Below are positions 31,056 through 38,911 of a stretch of DNA of 64,000 nucleotides, piece after piece. The stretch comes from Eubacterium sp. (GTDB lineage: Bacteria; Bacillota; Clostridia; Oscillospirales; Acutalibacteraceae): the NCBI GenBank assembly GCA_017446095.1, contig JAFSRN010000008.1:62001-126000 (forward strand), written 5' to 3'. Below the pieces are notes generated by a model. The model ran no database searches and had not been told where the DNA came from. It was given only the letters and a program-made list of their open reading frames with translations. The position numbers were made by a program, and so were the translations under genes. Each line of letters starts with the position of its first letter. Within the stretch, counting starts at the first letter, position 1.

Positions 31056-31901
31056 CTATTTGGATTCGTTAGGTTCCCAGTTAAAGGAGGACGCGTTGTA
31101 GCCAAAGGCTTTTTCAACAATCGGGGTGAACTCGTCGCCGTCGCCGTAGTCCTCGCTCTTAAGCTCGTAGACAGCCTCGTTGATGGAATCCTTCCATCCG
31201 CTGTATTTTGCGCACGCAATAACGTAATCAATGCGGTCAAGCTCGCCGTCAAATACCTTGTAATTTTCCGCCTTTTCGTTTGGCATAAAGGTAAATTCGT
31301 CGGTAACAAGAATGTCCGCCTTGCCCTTGTCGAGCTGCTTGAGCGCCGCGTCAATTTTTTCCACCGCGGTAATGCTCTTGCAGTCGGACGCAATCTGCGC
31401 GTTCTTCTTAAGCGCCTCTGCCGAAACCTCGCCGACTGTGATAACCTTTGCGTTTTTGAACTCTGCAAAGCCGTTTCTGTCGCTGTCCTTGGTCGTAACT
31501 GCGATGATGCGGTCGGATACAAGCGGCTCTGTGAACGAATAATCCTCGTTAAACGTGCCGCGGTTTGTTGTAACCACGCCCATCAGCAGACCTGCGCTGT
31601 ATTCCTTATCCTTGCTGTCGAAGAAGCCACCGTCCTTTTCAAGCTCGTAGCCCTCGTCAACCTTTTCAAATGTATAGTCCTTGCAGTCGCCTTTAACGCC
31701 ATCGAAAATCGCTTTCCACAAATCTGCCTCAAAGCCTGTAACCTTGCCGCCCTCGCCGATTTTGAGGATAGGTGCGGCAGCTTCGGTATAACCGATAATC
31801 AGCTTTGTGTCGCTGTATTTTTCCTTATCCGACTTTGAGCAGCCTGCAAACGTTGCAAGCACAAGCAGCGCGCAAAGCGCAAGTGCAAATAATCTTTTCA
31901 T
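31056..31901 (-). CDS. Amino-acid-type solute-binding lipoprotein (family 3), without its transporter
   Basis: The 281-residue protein has a lipoprotein signal ending ATFAGCSKSDK (Cys near residue 21). The mature part follows the polar amino acid binding protein pattern: KLIIGYTEAAAPI, GFEADLWKAIFDG, EDYSFTEPLVSDRIIAV, and a later LVTDEFTFM segment. No permease or ATPase gene is adjacent. It is divergent from ilvA, and both have promoters in the 140-bp gap, so it might supply amino acids in the same regulon. That link is inference. Confidence 0.9.
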   Translation of the reverse strand: MKRLFALALCALLVLATFAGCSKSDKEKYSDTKLIIGYTEAAAPILKIGEGGKVTGFEADLWKAIFDGVKGDCKDYTFEKVDEGYELEKDGGFFDSKDKEYSAGLLMGVVTTNRGTFNEDYSFTEPLVSDRIIAVTTKDSDRNGFAEFKNAKVITVGEVSAEALKKNAQIASDCKSITAVEKIDAALKQLDKGKADILVTDEFTFMPNEKAENYKVFDGELDRIDYVIACAKYSGWKDSINEAVYELKSEDYGDGDEFTPIVEKAFGYNASSFNWEPNESK

Positions 31902-31931
31902 ATTGTACCCCCTTATACGGATGCTACTTTA

Positions 31932-31960
31932 ATTTTATAATATATGTTTGGCAAAGTCAA
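31932..31960 (-). promoter_or_regulatory. Promoter of the solute-binding lipoprotein
   Basis: On the minus strand TTGACT and TAAAAT are 17 nt apart. It is divergent from the ilvA promoter, 22 bp away. Confidence 0.75.
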
Positions 31961-31982
31961 GAATAATTTGACATTGAAGTTG

Positions 31983-32011
31983 TTGACAACTGATATAATT
32001 AGTATTAAAAT
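31983..32011 (+). promoter_or_regulatory. Promoter of ilvA-ridA
   Basis: TTGACA and TAAAAT are 17 nt apart. A second TTGACA lies 16 bp upstream of the first and a TATAAT lies between, so alternative starts are possible. Confidence 0.75.
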
Positions 32012-32042
32012 ATATGGGCACATTACAAAAGAGGTGAACAAA

Positions 32043-33242
32043 GTGCTTACACTTGACAGAGTATATAAGGCGTCGCGCGTGCTGGGCGACGTTATACGCG
32101 AAACGGATATGATTGCCGCACCCAAGCTCAACCCCGCGGCAAACGTTTACCTTAAAACGGAAAACCTGCAGGTTACGGGTTCGTTTAAAATCCGCGGCTC
32201 GTATTTTAAAATCAGCCAGCTTTCCGACGAGGAAAAAAAGAGGGGCGTAATCGCCTGTTCCGCAGGCAACCACGCGCAGGGCGTGGCGCTTGCCGCAACT
32301 AAAAACGGCATTAAATCGCTTATCTGCCTGCCCGACGGCGCACCCATCAGCAAGGTGGAGGCTACCAAAAAGTACGGCGCGGAAATCTGCATGGTTAAAG
32401 GCGTTTACGACGACGCGTACAAAAAAGCGCTTGAGCTGCGCGACGAAAAGGGCTACAGCTTTATACACCCGTTCAACGACCCCGACGTTATTGCAGGTCA
32501 GGGTACAATCGGGCTTGAGATACTTAACCAGCTTCCCGACGCGGACGTGGTTGTGGTTCCCGTTGGCGGCGGCGGACTTATCGCAGGCGTGGCATATACA
32601 ATCAAGCAGTTAAAGCCGACCTGCAAGGTTTACGGCGTGCAGGCATACGGTGCGCCCTCTATGCAGGAGAGCCTTGAATGTGACGAAATCAAAACGCTCT
32701 CCGGCGTTAACACAATCGCGGACGGCATTGCCGTTAAAACGCCGGGCGACCTTACATACGAGCTTTGCAAAGAGTACGTTGACGGCGTTGTTACGGTTAC
32801 CGATGACGAAATCGCGCTTGCAATTCTCACCCTGCTTGAGCAGCAGAAGCTGATTGCCGAGGGCGCGGGCGCCGTGCCTGTTGCCGCTGTGATGAACGGC
32901 AAAATCCCGAACATTGACGGCAAAAACGTGTGCTGCCTTGTATCGGGCGGTAACATTGACGTGACGATACTTTCAAGAGTTATTGAGCGCGGTCTTAAGA
33001 TGGGCGGCAGAACGGCGGATATCGTTATTGCGCTGTCCGACAAACCGGGTCAGCTTGCAGGCGTAAGCAAGATTATCTCCGACCAGGGCGCGAATGTTGT
33101 AAGCGTAAACTACGACTCAACCGACCTTGATATGAACATAACCGACTGCTACCTTAAAATCGGCGTGGAAACAAGGAACTTTGAGCATATAGTTTCCGTT
33201 AAAAAAGCCCTGCTTAACGCAGGCTTCCAGGTTTGCGAGTAA
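32043..33242 (+). CDS. ilvA: Threonine ammonia-lyase (threonine deaminase) with C-terminal ACT domain
   Basis: The enzyme makes 2-oxobutanoate and ammonia from threonine, via a reactive enamine. From GTG 32043 it has 399 residues. The PLP lysine is Lys49 in VTGSFKIRG; the phosphate loop is VPVGGGGLIAG near residues 175-185. An ACT domain follows at about residues 325-399 (SDKPGQLAGVSKIISDQG). The single short ACT domain is like that of short TdcB-type enzymes of Clostridia, not the long IlvA of enterics. GTG is chosen because AGAGGTG precedes it; 33 codons upstream in frame lie over the promoter. ridA follows. Confidence 0.95.
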   Translation: MLTLDRVYKASRVLGDVIRETDMIAAPKLNPAANVYLKTENLQVTGSFKIRGSYFKISQLSDEEKKRGVIACSAGNHAQGVALAATKNGIKSLICLPDGAPISKVEATKKYGAEICMVKGVYDDAYKKALELRDEKGYSFIHPFNDPDVIAGQGTIGLEILNQLPDADVVVVPVGGGGLIAGVAYTIKQLKPTCKVYGVQAYGAPSMQESLECDEIKTLSGVNTIADGIAVKTPGDLTYELCKEYVDGVVTVTDDEIALAILTLLEQQKLIAEGAGAVPVAAVMNGKIPNIDGKNVCCLVSGGNIDVTILSRVIERGLKMGGRTADIVIALSDKPGQLAGVSKIISDQGANVVSVNYDSTDLDMNITDCYLKIGVETRNFEHIVSVKKALLNAGFQVCE

Positions 33243-33283
33243 TTGGATGATATACGACGAATGATTTTAGGAGGACTTTTTAA

Positions 33284-33655
33284 ATGGAGTATGTAATTAC
33301 TAATAACGCGCCAGGCGCTATCGGTCCTTACAGTCAGGCTGTAAAGGCAAACGGAATGCTTTTTACTTCCGGTCAGATTGCAATTAACCCTGCTACGGGC
33401 AACGTTGACGCAAAGACAATTGAGGAGCAGACAGAGCAGGTTTGCAAGAATCTTGCTGCTGTTGTTGAGGCTGCAGGCACAAAGATGACAAAGGTTGTTA
33501 AGACGGTGTGCTTCCTTGCCGACATCAACGACTTTGCGGCGTTTAATGAGGTTTACGGACGTTACTTCACGTCAAAGCCTGCGCGTTCCTGCGTGGCGGT
33601 AAAGGACTTGCCCAAGGGCGTTTTGTGCGAAGTAGAATTAATCGCAGAGCTTTAA
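33284..33655 (+). CDS. ridA: 2-Iminobutanoate/2-iminopropanoate deaminase RidA
   Basis: RidA hydrolyses the reactive imines and enamines released by PLP enzymes such as IlvA, preventing their damage to other PLP enzymes. The 123-residue length is standard. The signatures APGAIGPYSQAVKANGM near residues 9-25, TSGQIAINPATG near residues 28-40, and KPARSCVAVKDLPKG near residues 97-111 are all present. The Arg in ARSCVAV is the key substrate residue. It lies 41 bp after ilvA, behind a good AGGAGG site, which is a direct enzyme-detoxifier pairing. Confidence 0.97.
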   Translation: MEYVITNNAPGAIGPYSQAVKANGMLFTSGQIAINPATGNVDAKTIEEQTEQVCKNLAAVVEAAGTKMTKVVKTVCFLADINDFAAFNEVYGRYFTSKPARSCVAVKDLPKGVLCEVELIAEL

Positions 33656-33667
33656 AAAGTACATTAT

Positions 33668-33816
33668 GTAGGGGCGGGTTTCCTAACCCGCCCTAATCGT
33701 TTAACGGGAGGGTCAGGAGACCCTCCCCTACTTGTCTCAAGAGTATCATATCGTAGGGACGACCATCGGTCGTCCGCGGGTCGTCGAGGACGCCGACCCC
33801 TACTTGTTGTGGGGAG
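33668..33816. repeat. Cluster of three GTAGGG...CCCTAC hairpins
   Basis: GTAGGGGCGGGTT...AACCCGCCC, GGGAGGGTC...GACCCTCCCCTAC and GTAGGGACGACC...GGTCGTCC...CCCCTAC lie in tandem. Each begins with GTAGGG or closes with CCCTAC. The stretch is non-coding between ridA and the methyltransferase gene. The stems lack long U-runs, so termination would be weak. Confidence 0.75.
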
Positions 33817-33847
33817 TTTAAAAATATTGCTTTTTTATTAATACATA

Positions 33848-33875
33848 TTGTATTTTTTTATTTTTATGGTATAAT
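33848..33875 (+). promoter_or_regulatory. Promoter of the rRNA methyltransferase gene
   Basis: TTGTAT and TATAAT are 16 nt apart, with a TGG extension before the -10. Confidence 0.75.
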
Positions 33876-33909
33876 CTAAAATGGATTAATTTATGCAGGG
33901 GATTACGCT

Positions 33910-34665
33910 GTGAAAAAAGATAACGAAAAACAGTATAACGACAATCTTGTTATAGGCAGAAACGCCGTAACAGAGCTGCTGAAAAGCGGCAGAGAAATAG
34001 AAAATGTTATGGTTGCAAAGGGCGAGCGCGAGGGCTCGATTAACCGCATTATTGCGCTGTGCAAGGAAAAGGGCGTGGTAATCAAAACGGTTGACAGGCG
34101 CAAGCTTGACAGCCTGGCGCAGGGTGGCAATCATCAGGGCGTTGCGGCAAACGTGCCTGCGCACGAGTACGCAAGCGTGGACGAAATTCTTGCCTATGCC
34201 GACGAAAAGGGCGAAAAGCCGTTTATAATTATCTGCGACGAAATTGAGGACAGCCACAACCTCGGCGCAATTATCCGTACGGCAGAAGCGTGCGGCGCGC
34301 ACGGCGTGATTATACCCAAACGCCGCGGCGTGGGGCTGAATTTTATTGTGGCAAAAACCTCTTGCGGCGCGCTTGAATATATGCGCGTGGCGCGTGTTAA
34401 CAACCTTGCCGACACGATTGACAAGCTCAAAAAAGAGAACATCTGGGTTTACTGTGCCGATATGGACGGGCAGCGCTGGGATAAAACCGATTTTTCGGGC
34501 GGCGCGGCGCTTGTTGTGGGCAGCGAAGGCAAGGGCGTCGGCAGACTTATCAAGGAAAAGTGCGACGTCACAGTCAGCCTGCCGATGCTCGGCAAAGTGA
34601 ACTCGCTTAACGCGTCGGTTGCGGCAGGAATTTTGATGTATGAAATAGCAAGGCAGAGGCTGTAA
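33910..34665 (+). CDS. rlmB: SpoU-family (TrmH/RlmB-type) RNA 2'-O-methyltransferase
   Basis: RlmB methylates the 2'-OH of G2251 in 23S rRNA. The 251-residue protein has an N-terminal substrate-binding domain starting VIGRNAVTELLKSGREIENV, then a knotted SPOUT domain. The latter carries EIEDSHNLGAIIRTAEACGAHG near residues 114-135, VGSEGKGVGRLIKEKCD near residues 199-215, and SLNASVAAGILMYE near residues 235-248. The same motifs occur in TrmH and in the resistance methylase Tsr, but the length and N-terminal fold favour RlmB. It has its own promoter; the pseudo-ATPase gene follows after a heptamer array. Confidence 0.92.
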   Translation: MKKDNEKQYNDNLVIGRNAVTELLKSGREIENVMVAKGEREGSINRIIALCKEKGVVIKTVDRRKLDSLAQGGNHQGVAANVPAHEYASVDEILAYADEKGEKPFIIICDEIEDSHNLGAIIRTAEACGAHGVIIPKRRGVGLNFIVAKTSCGALEYMRVARVNNLADTIDKLKKENIWVYCADMDGQRWDKTDFSGGAALVVGSEGKGVGRLIKEKCDVTVSLPMLGKVNSLNASVAAGILMYEIARQRL

Positions 34666-34673
34666 GCCGATGT

Positions 34674-34704
34674 CAGTTGGCAGTTTGCAGTTTTCAGTTA
34701 GCAG
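34674..34704. repeat. Heptanucleotide repeat array
   Basis: CAGTTGG, CAGTTTG, CAGTTTT and CAGTTAG follow with a strict 7-nt period, ending in CAG. The array fills the gap between the methyltransferase and the pseudo-ATPase gene. Confidence 0.75.
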
Positions 34705-34720
34705 ACTTTGGAGAATATGT

Positions 34721-37177
34721 ATGAGTGAAAATTTATCTATTGATGAAATAATCAGGCGTGCGGAAGAAATTAAGCGCGAAGCGGAAAAGCAGCTTCAGGC
34801 GGCGGAAAAAAGCCTTGACGAAAAGGCGAAAACCGCTATTGACGAGGTTGTTGTGGACGAAAAGCAGGTGGTTGACCGCATTGCCAGGGTTTACGAAAAA
34901 ATTGAAGAAGAGGACGACGTTAAGGAATACATTCCCCCTTCAAAGTCGGCGGATAAAGAAACTGCAGTTGATGAGGACGTTAAGGTTGTTGAGGACATAA
35001 AAATCTTTGGCAAAGAGGAACCCGAAACGCCGCCCGAAAGCGCGCCTGCAGAGCCGAAAACGCAGGTGATTCCCAATATCAGCGGCGCGGCGGATACGGA
35101 CGATATGGGCAAAACGCGGCAGTTCAGCGTAAGCAAGGAAAGCACGGAAAAGCCGTCCATCTACGTTTCAAATACGGAAACCAAGAGCGAAAACGAGCTG
35201 CAGAAAATGCCGACGATTGTTGCAACCGAGCGCCTGACAGACGCATTTGACAAAAACGCAGGCGGCGAGCCCGAAGAGGAAGATGACGCAGGTCTGCAGA
35301 TGACGTTTGACGGATTTGACGACGCTGTTGAATCCGTGCCGAAAATTGACGAAGAGGTTGCCGAGCAGCTTCTTGCCGAAAGCAGGCAGGAAAAGGTGAG
35401 CAAGTTCCGCCTGTTCGGCCCCGACGAAACGGACGAGGATCTGGGCTCGCACAAAGAGGTGCGCGAGGACTACATCAATCAGGACGAAAAAGAGCGTTTT
35501 CTTAAAAAGCTAATGGCGAAAAAAGGCTCAATCAGGCTGAAAGTAATTGCAACGCTGTTTTTAGCTGTGCCAATGGTTATGCTTGCAGTGTTCAAGGACA
35601 GCGCGTACTTCCCGCTGTTCCTCACCTCGCACAGCGCATACTTCACCTGCGCAAGCATACTTTACGGTCTGGTGCTTGCGGTTAACATAAACATCCTGAT
35701 ACACGGCTTTAACTTTAAACGCCGCTTTAACAGCGACCTGCCGATTGCAATTGTGGCGGCTGCGATATTTGCGCACACCATATTTATGGCGGCAAACAAA
35801 AGCCTGTGGATAGATAACGGCGTGCTGCTTACGTTGCCCGGAACGTTTGCGCTTGTGATGTCGCAGTTGGGCAAGAGCAGGATGATGAGCAGAATCATCG
35901 ACAACTTCGACTTCCTGTCCGAAACCAAGGACAAGTACACGGTTGAAAACATTGCAAACGCCGTTGACGCGGAGATTATCTGCCGCGGACTAATCGAAGG
36001 CGAGCCCGTTGTTAAGACGAGCGTTAAAACGGACTTTCCGTCGAACTTTATGGAGATTTCCACAAAGCGCGAAGCGGCGAACATAATCTCCAAAATCGTG
36101 TTCCCGATTGCACTGCTGCTGTCCGGCGTGCTGTTTGCGGTAATCGGTTTTACAAACAACTTTAACACCGCCGGCAATATGGCGCTGTGCTCGCTTACAA
36201 TCACACTGCCGTGCTGCGCGCTGTTTATAGGCAACACGATGCTGCTTGACCTTTCCAGAGGGCTAAAGGATTACGGCTCGCGCGTGTGCGGATTTGAGGG
36301 AGCTGCAATGGCATGCGGCGCAAACGTTATGGTTATGGAAGCGGCTGACCTGTTTGGCGCGGATTCCTGCGAGATGCACGGCTTTAAAACGTTTGACGGC
36401 ACAAAGGTTGACGACGCGATTATCTACACCGCGGCTGTTATGACGCAGACAAAGAGTCCGCTTGCACGCTTGTTTGACGACGCGATTATAGGCAAAAAGT
36501 CGATTTTACCCGTTGCAGAGGACATCACTTACGAGAACAGCATGGGTGTTTCCGCCTGGATATACAAGAACAAGGTGCTTGTGGGCAACCGCGAGCTGAT
36601 GACTCACCACGGCGTTAACCTGCCTGCAAAGAACTTTGAAAAGAAGTACACTATAAAGGGCAGAAAAGCGCTTTACCTTGCGATTAACGGCAATATTGCG
36701 GCGATGTACATTGTAAGCTACAGCGCAAACCCGAACCTTAAGCGCGAGCTGCGCAAGCTTGAAAAAAGCGGCATTACGATTATTGTAAAAAGCAGCGACC
36801 CGTACATTAACGAAAGCAGCATTGCAAAGCTGTTTGCGCTGCCCGAAGGCTTTGTGCGCGTGATGAATTATTCTGCAACGCGCGTGTACGAAAAATACTC
36901 GAATATGCACGTTGAAAAATCGCCTGCGTACGTTGTGCACGACGGCACCGCCATGGGCTTTGTGTCCGCAATGCGCAGCGCGGAAATCATACGCAGCTCG
37001 GGCAATCTGATTTCATTTTTAACGTATTTCGGCTCGGCAATCGGCTTTGCGATAATCGCGCTGCTGTCGCTGCTTGAAGCGTTTCAGAGCATAACAGCGG
37101 TTAACATTATCCTGTTCCAGATGCTGTGGAACTCGTTTATAATGCTGGTTATAAAGATAAAAGGTATGTCACTTTAA
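34721..37177 (+). CDS. P-type-ATPase-like membrane protein lacking the phosphorylation aspartate
   Basis: The 818-residue protein has an acidic, partly coiled-coil cytoplasmic tail (about 1-265), then a P-type (P1B-like) ATPase architecture. Two pairs of helices (about 272-370), a much reduced actuator region (about 380-450) and another helix pair follow. That pair contains LPCCALFIGN near residues 495-504, like the CPC motif of metal ATPases. The phosphorylation loop DKTGT is replaced by EAADLFGADS near residue 540. The N-domain keeps VLVGNRELM near residue 622, but the TGDN hinge reads KSSDPYI near residue 690. A final helix pair ends the protein. It cannot form the phosphoenzyme. The start at 34721 follows TTGGAG. 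The thioredoxin gene overlaps its stop. Confidence 0.85.
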   Translation: MSENLSIDEIIRRAEEIKREAEKQLQAAEKSLDEKAKTAIDEVVVDEKQVVDRIARVYEKIEEEDDVKEYIPPSKSADKETAVDEDVKVVEDIKIFGKEEPETPPESAPAEPKTQVIPNISGAADTDDMGKTRQFSVSKESTEKPSIYVSNTETKSENELQKMPTIVATERLTDAFDKNAGGEPEEEDDAGLQMTFDGFDDAVESVPKIDEEVAEQLLAESRQEKVSKFRLFGPDETDEDLGSHKEVREDYINQDEKERFLKKLMAKKGSIRLKVIATLFLAVPMVMLAVFKDSAYFPLFLTSHSAYFTCASILYGLVLAVNINILIHGFNFKRRFNSDLPIAIVAAAIFAHTIFMAANKSLWIDNGVLLTLPGTFALVMSQLGKSRMMSRIIDNFDFLSETKDKYTVENIANAVDAEIICRGLIEGEPVVKTSVKTDFPSNFMEISTKREAANIISKIVFPIALLLSGVLFAVIGFTNNFNTAGNMALCSLTITLPCCALFIGNTMLLDLSRGLKDYGSRVCGFEGAAMACGANVMVMEAADLFGADSCEMHGFKTFDGTKVDDAIIYTAAVMTQTKSPLARLFDDAIIGKKSILPVAEDITYENSMGVSAWIYKNKVLVGNRELMTHHGVNLPAKNFEKKYTIKGRKALYLAINGNIAAMYIVSYSANPNLKRELRKLEKSGITIIVKSSDPYINESSIAKLFALPEGFVRVMNYSATRVYEKYSNMHVEKSPAYVVHDGTAMGFVSAMRSAEIIRSSGNLISFLTYFGSAIGFAIIALLSLLEAFQSITAVNIILFQMLWNSFIMLVIKIKGMSL

Positions 37178-37467
37178 TGAAAAATATTAGCAAAGATGAT
37201 TTTTACAGAATAACTGCAGGCGCGCCTGTGCTTGTGGAGTTTTACGCAGACTGGTGCGGCGAGTGCAAGGCGATGCTGCCGTACCTGACAAAAGCCGAAT
37301 CGAAAGCGGAGGTTGAGATTTACCGCTTTGACTGCGACGGCGACCGCGAGTTTGTTATGGAACTCGGCATAATGGCGCTGCCAACCACGGTGCTTTACGA
37401 AAACGGCAAAGAAAAAGCCCGCAAAACAGGGCTTTTGCAGACAGAAGAAATACTTGAAATGTTATAA
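37177..37467 (+). CDS. Thioredoxin-fold protein with CGEC active site
   Basis: The 96-residue protein is a minimal thioredoxin. The active site is DWCGECKAM (Cys27, Cys30) where standard thioredoxins have CGPC, and the cis-proline is in ALPTTVLYENG. Replacing Pro with Glu should change the redox potential and partner choice. The ATG at 37177 shares its A with the pseudo-ATPase stop (TAATG), so the two proteins are made together; an upstream in-frame extension would lie in the ATPase gene. The paired Cys497/Cys498 of the ATPase-like protein are a possible substrate, but this is inference. A cytoplasmic location is expected as there is no signal. Confidence 0.9.
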   Translation: MKNISKDDFYRITAGAPVLVEFYADWCGECKAMLPYLTKAESKAEVEIYRFDCDGDREFVMELGIMALPTTVLYENGKEKARKTGLLQTEEILEML

Positions 37468-37471
37468 TAAA

Positions 37472-37548
37472 GTAGGGGCGGATTAGGAAATCCGCCCGTA
37501 ATTATAAAATATGTTTAAAACAGGGCGGGTTAGGAAACCCGCCCCTAC
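37472..37548. repeat. Two facing GTAGGGG...CCCCTAC hairpins (terminator between convergent genes)
   Basis: GTAGGGGCGGATT...AATCCGCCC and GGGCGGGTT...AACCCGCCCCTAC lie 26 bp apart. The pair is bounded by GTAGGGG and CCCCTAC. The second is followed by GTTTTTAAT and can terminate plus-strand transcription; it also lies just after the minus-strand LRR gene stop. Confidence 0.75.
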
Positions 37549-37552
37549 GTTT

Positions 37553-38899
37553 TTAATAGTTGTGCGACTTGAGCATTGCCAGGTCTCTGCCGTTGATAAT
37601 GCCGTCTGCGTTGAGGTCAAGCGCCTCGTTGTAGATATCGTCGCCAAGCTCTGCGCCTACAACATCGAAAAAGCTGTAGCTTGTTGTTGTGCCGCAGCCG
37701 TTAAGGCAGCTCATAACAATCGTGTTGTCGTGGAAATCGGTAATCCTGTAGATGTGGTCGTCCTTCCACGTAGCCCAGATGTCCTTATCCTGCTGAATGT
37801 CGCTGAAGGTATCACTCCACGCAACAAACGTCTTACACTGCGGTGTGTCCGTAATCGCAGGTGCCACAGCGTTTGCGCCGCGGTCTACAATCTGCTCTGA
37901 AAGCAAGGTCTGCTTTTTAGCGTTTGTGAAGAAGCGGACTACAAAGAAATCGCGCGTTACGTTAATGTGAACCGTCATCGGCTCTGTGCCTTCAAGCCCC
38001 GTGTCGTAATCATAGTCGATACCGTCAACGAGCTTTGCAAATTCCTCTGTGTAAAACGACTCGCCGTTGTATGCGATAAGTCCCATACCGTCGTCAACAT
38101 CAAGCGACGTAGAAGTTATGCGCGCCCTGTTGGTAAACGGGATTGTTACAAACGCCGTGCCGTCGGACACCGTTGCGGTGCCGTCAATCGTCTGCTCGCC
38201 GATACGGTTTGAAGTAACATTTTCAAGCAGCGTGTTGTTTGACAGGTCAAGTTCCTGAATATGGTTGTTACTGCAGTGCAGCGAGGTAAGTGCCGTGTTG
38301 TTGCTGAGGTTAAGCGCAGTAAGCTGGTTCTGGCTTGCCTGCAGCGTTGTAAGCGCCGTATTGTTACTTACGTTAAGTGATGTAAGGTGGTTTGTGCTGC
38401 ACGAAAATGACTGCAGATTTGTAAGCGTTGACACGTTGATAGACGTGAGGTCGTTACTCTGGCAGTTGAGCGTGCGCAGCGCCGTGTTGCTGCTTACGTT
38501 AAGCGATGTAAGCTCGTTACCCATACAGTCGAGCCATGTAAGCGAAGTGAGAGCCGAAACGTTGAGCGAGGTGAGTCCGATACCGCCGCAGCGCAGTGTG
38601 CGCAGGTTGGTAAAGTATTCAATGCCCTTAAGGCTTTCAATCTGTGCGTCCTCGTCAAGGTCGTACAGGTAACCTGTTACGGAAAACAGCGTTACGCCTG
38701 AAAGCTCTGCGTCCGACAGATAGCCGTCCTCGTCCTCGTCACACTCCATTGCTACGATTGTGCGGAAGTTATCATCCGGGAAGTTAATGGAATTGATTGC
38801 AACGGGGCCAGCCGCATATGCGATTAAGCCGGCTGTAAGTCCGCCCACCGCCAGAACAGCGGCGAGAAGTAGGGCTGTTATTTTTTTGTTCTTTTTCAT
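37553..38899 (-). CDS. Secreted leucine-rich repeat protein with InlB-type repeat and dockerin-like end
   Basis: The 448-residue protein has a signal peptide (about 1-31). A dockerin-like EF segment DEDEDGYLSDAEL lies near residues 54-66. Internalin-like repeats then run at 20-21-residue spacing (LTSLNVSNNTALTTLQASQN pattern) over about residues 95-235. A beta region and an InlB B-repeat-like part (VRFFTNAKKQTLLSEQ) follow. The last 25 residues, ALDLNADGIINGRDLAMLK, look like one dockerin repeat; a complete dockerin would have two. It starts 12 bp after the giant Ig-like gene, so the two are probably co-transcribed. Confidence 0.9.
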   Translation of the reverse strand: MKKNKKITALLLAAVLAVGGLTAGLIAYAAGPVAINSINFPDDNFRTIVAMECDEDEDGYLSDAELSGVTLFSVTGYLYDLDEDAQIESLKGIEYFTNLRTLRCGGIGLTSLNVSALTSLTWLDCMGNELTSLNVSSNTALRTLNCQSNDLTSINVSTLTNLQSFSCSTNHLTSLNVSNNTALTTLQASQNQLTALNLSNNTALTSLHCSNNHIQELDLSNNTLLENVTSNRIGEQTIDGTATVSDGTAFVTIPFTNRARITSTSLDVDDGMGLIAYNGESFYTEEFAKLVDGIDYDYDTGLEGTEPMTVHINVTRDFFVVRFFTNAKKQTLLSEQIVDRGANAVAPAITDTPQCKTFVAWSDTFSDIQQDKDIWATWKDDHIYRITDFHDNTIVMSCLNGCGTTTSYSFFDVVGAELGDDIYNEALDLNADGIINGRDLAMLKSHNY

Positions 38900-38911
38900 T
38901 TTCAGCCCCCC

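Noticed and set aside
34721..37177. Active heavy-metal P-type ATPase
   Set aside because: The phosphorylation motif DKTGT, the TGDN hinge and a full actuator domain are missing, so ATP-driven transport by this protein is not supported.
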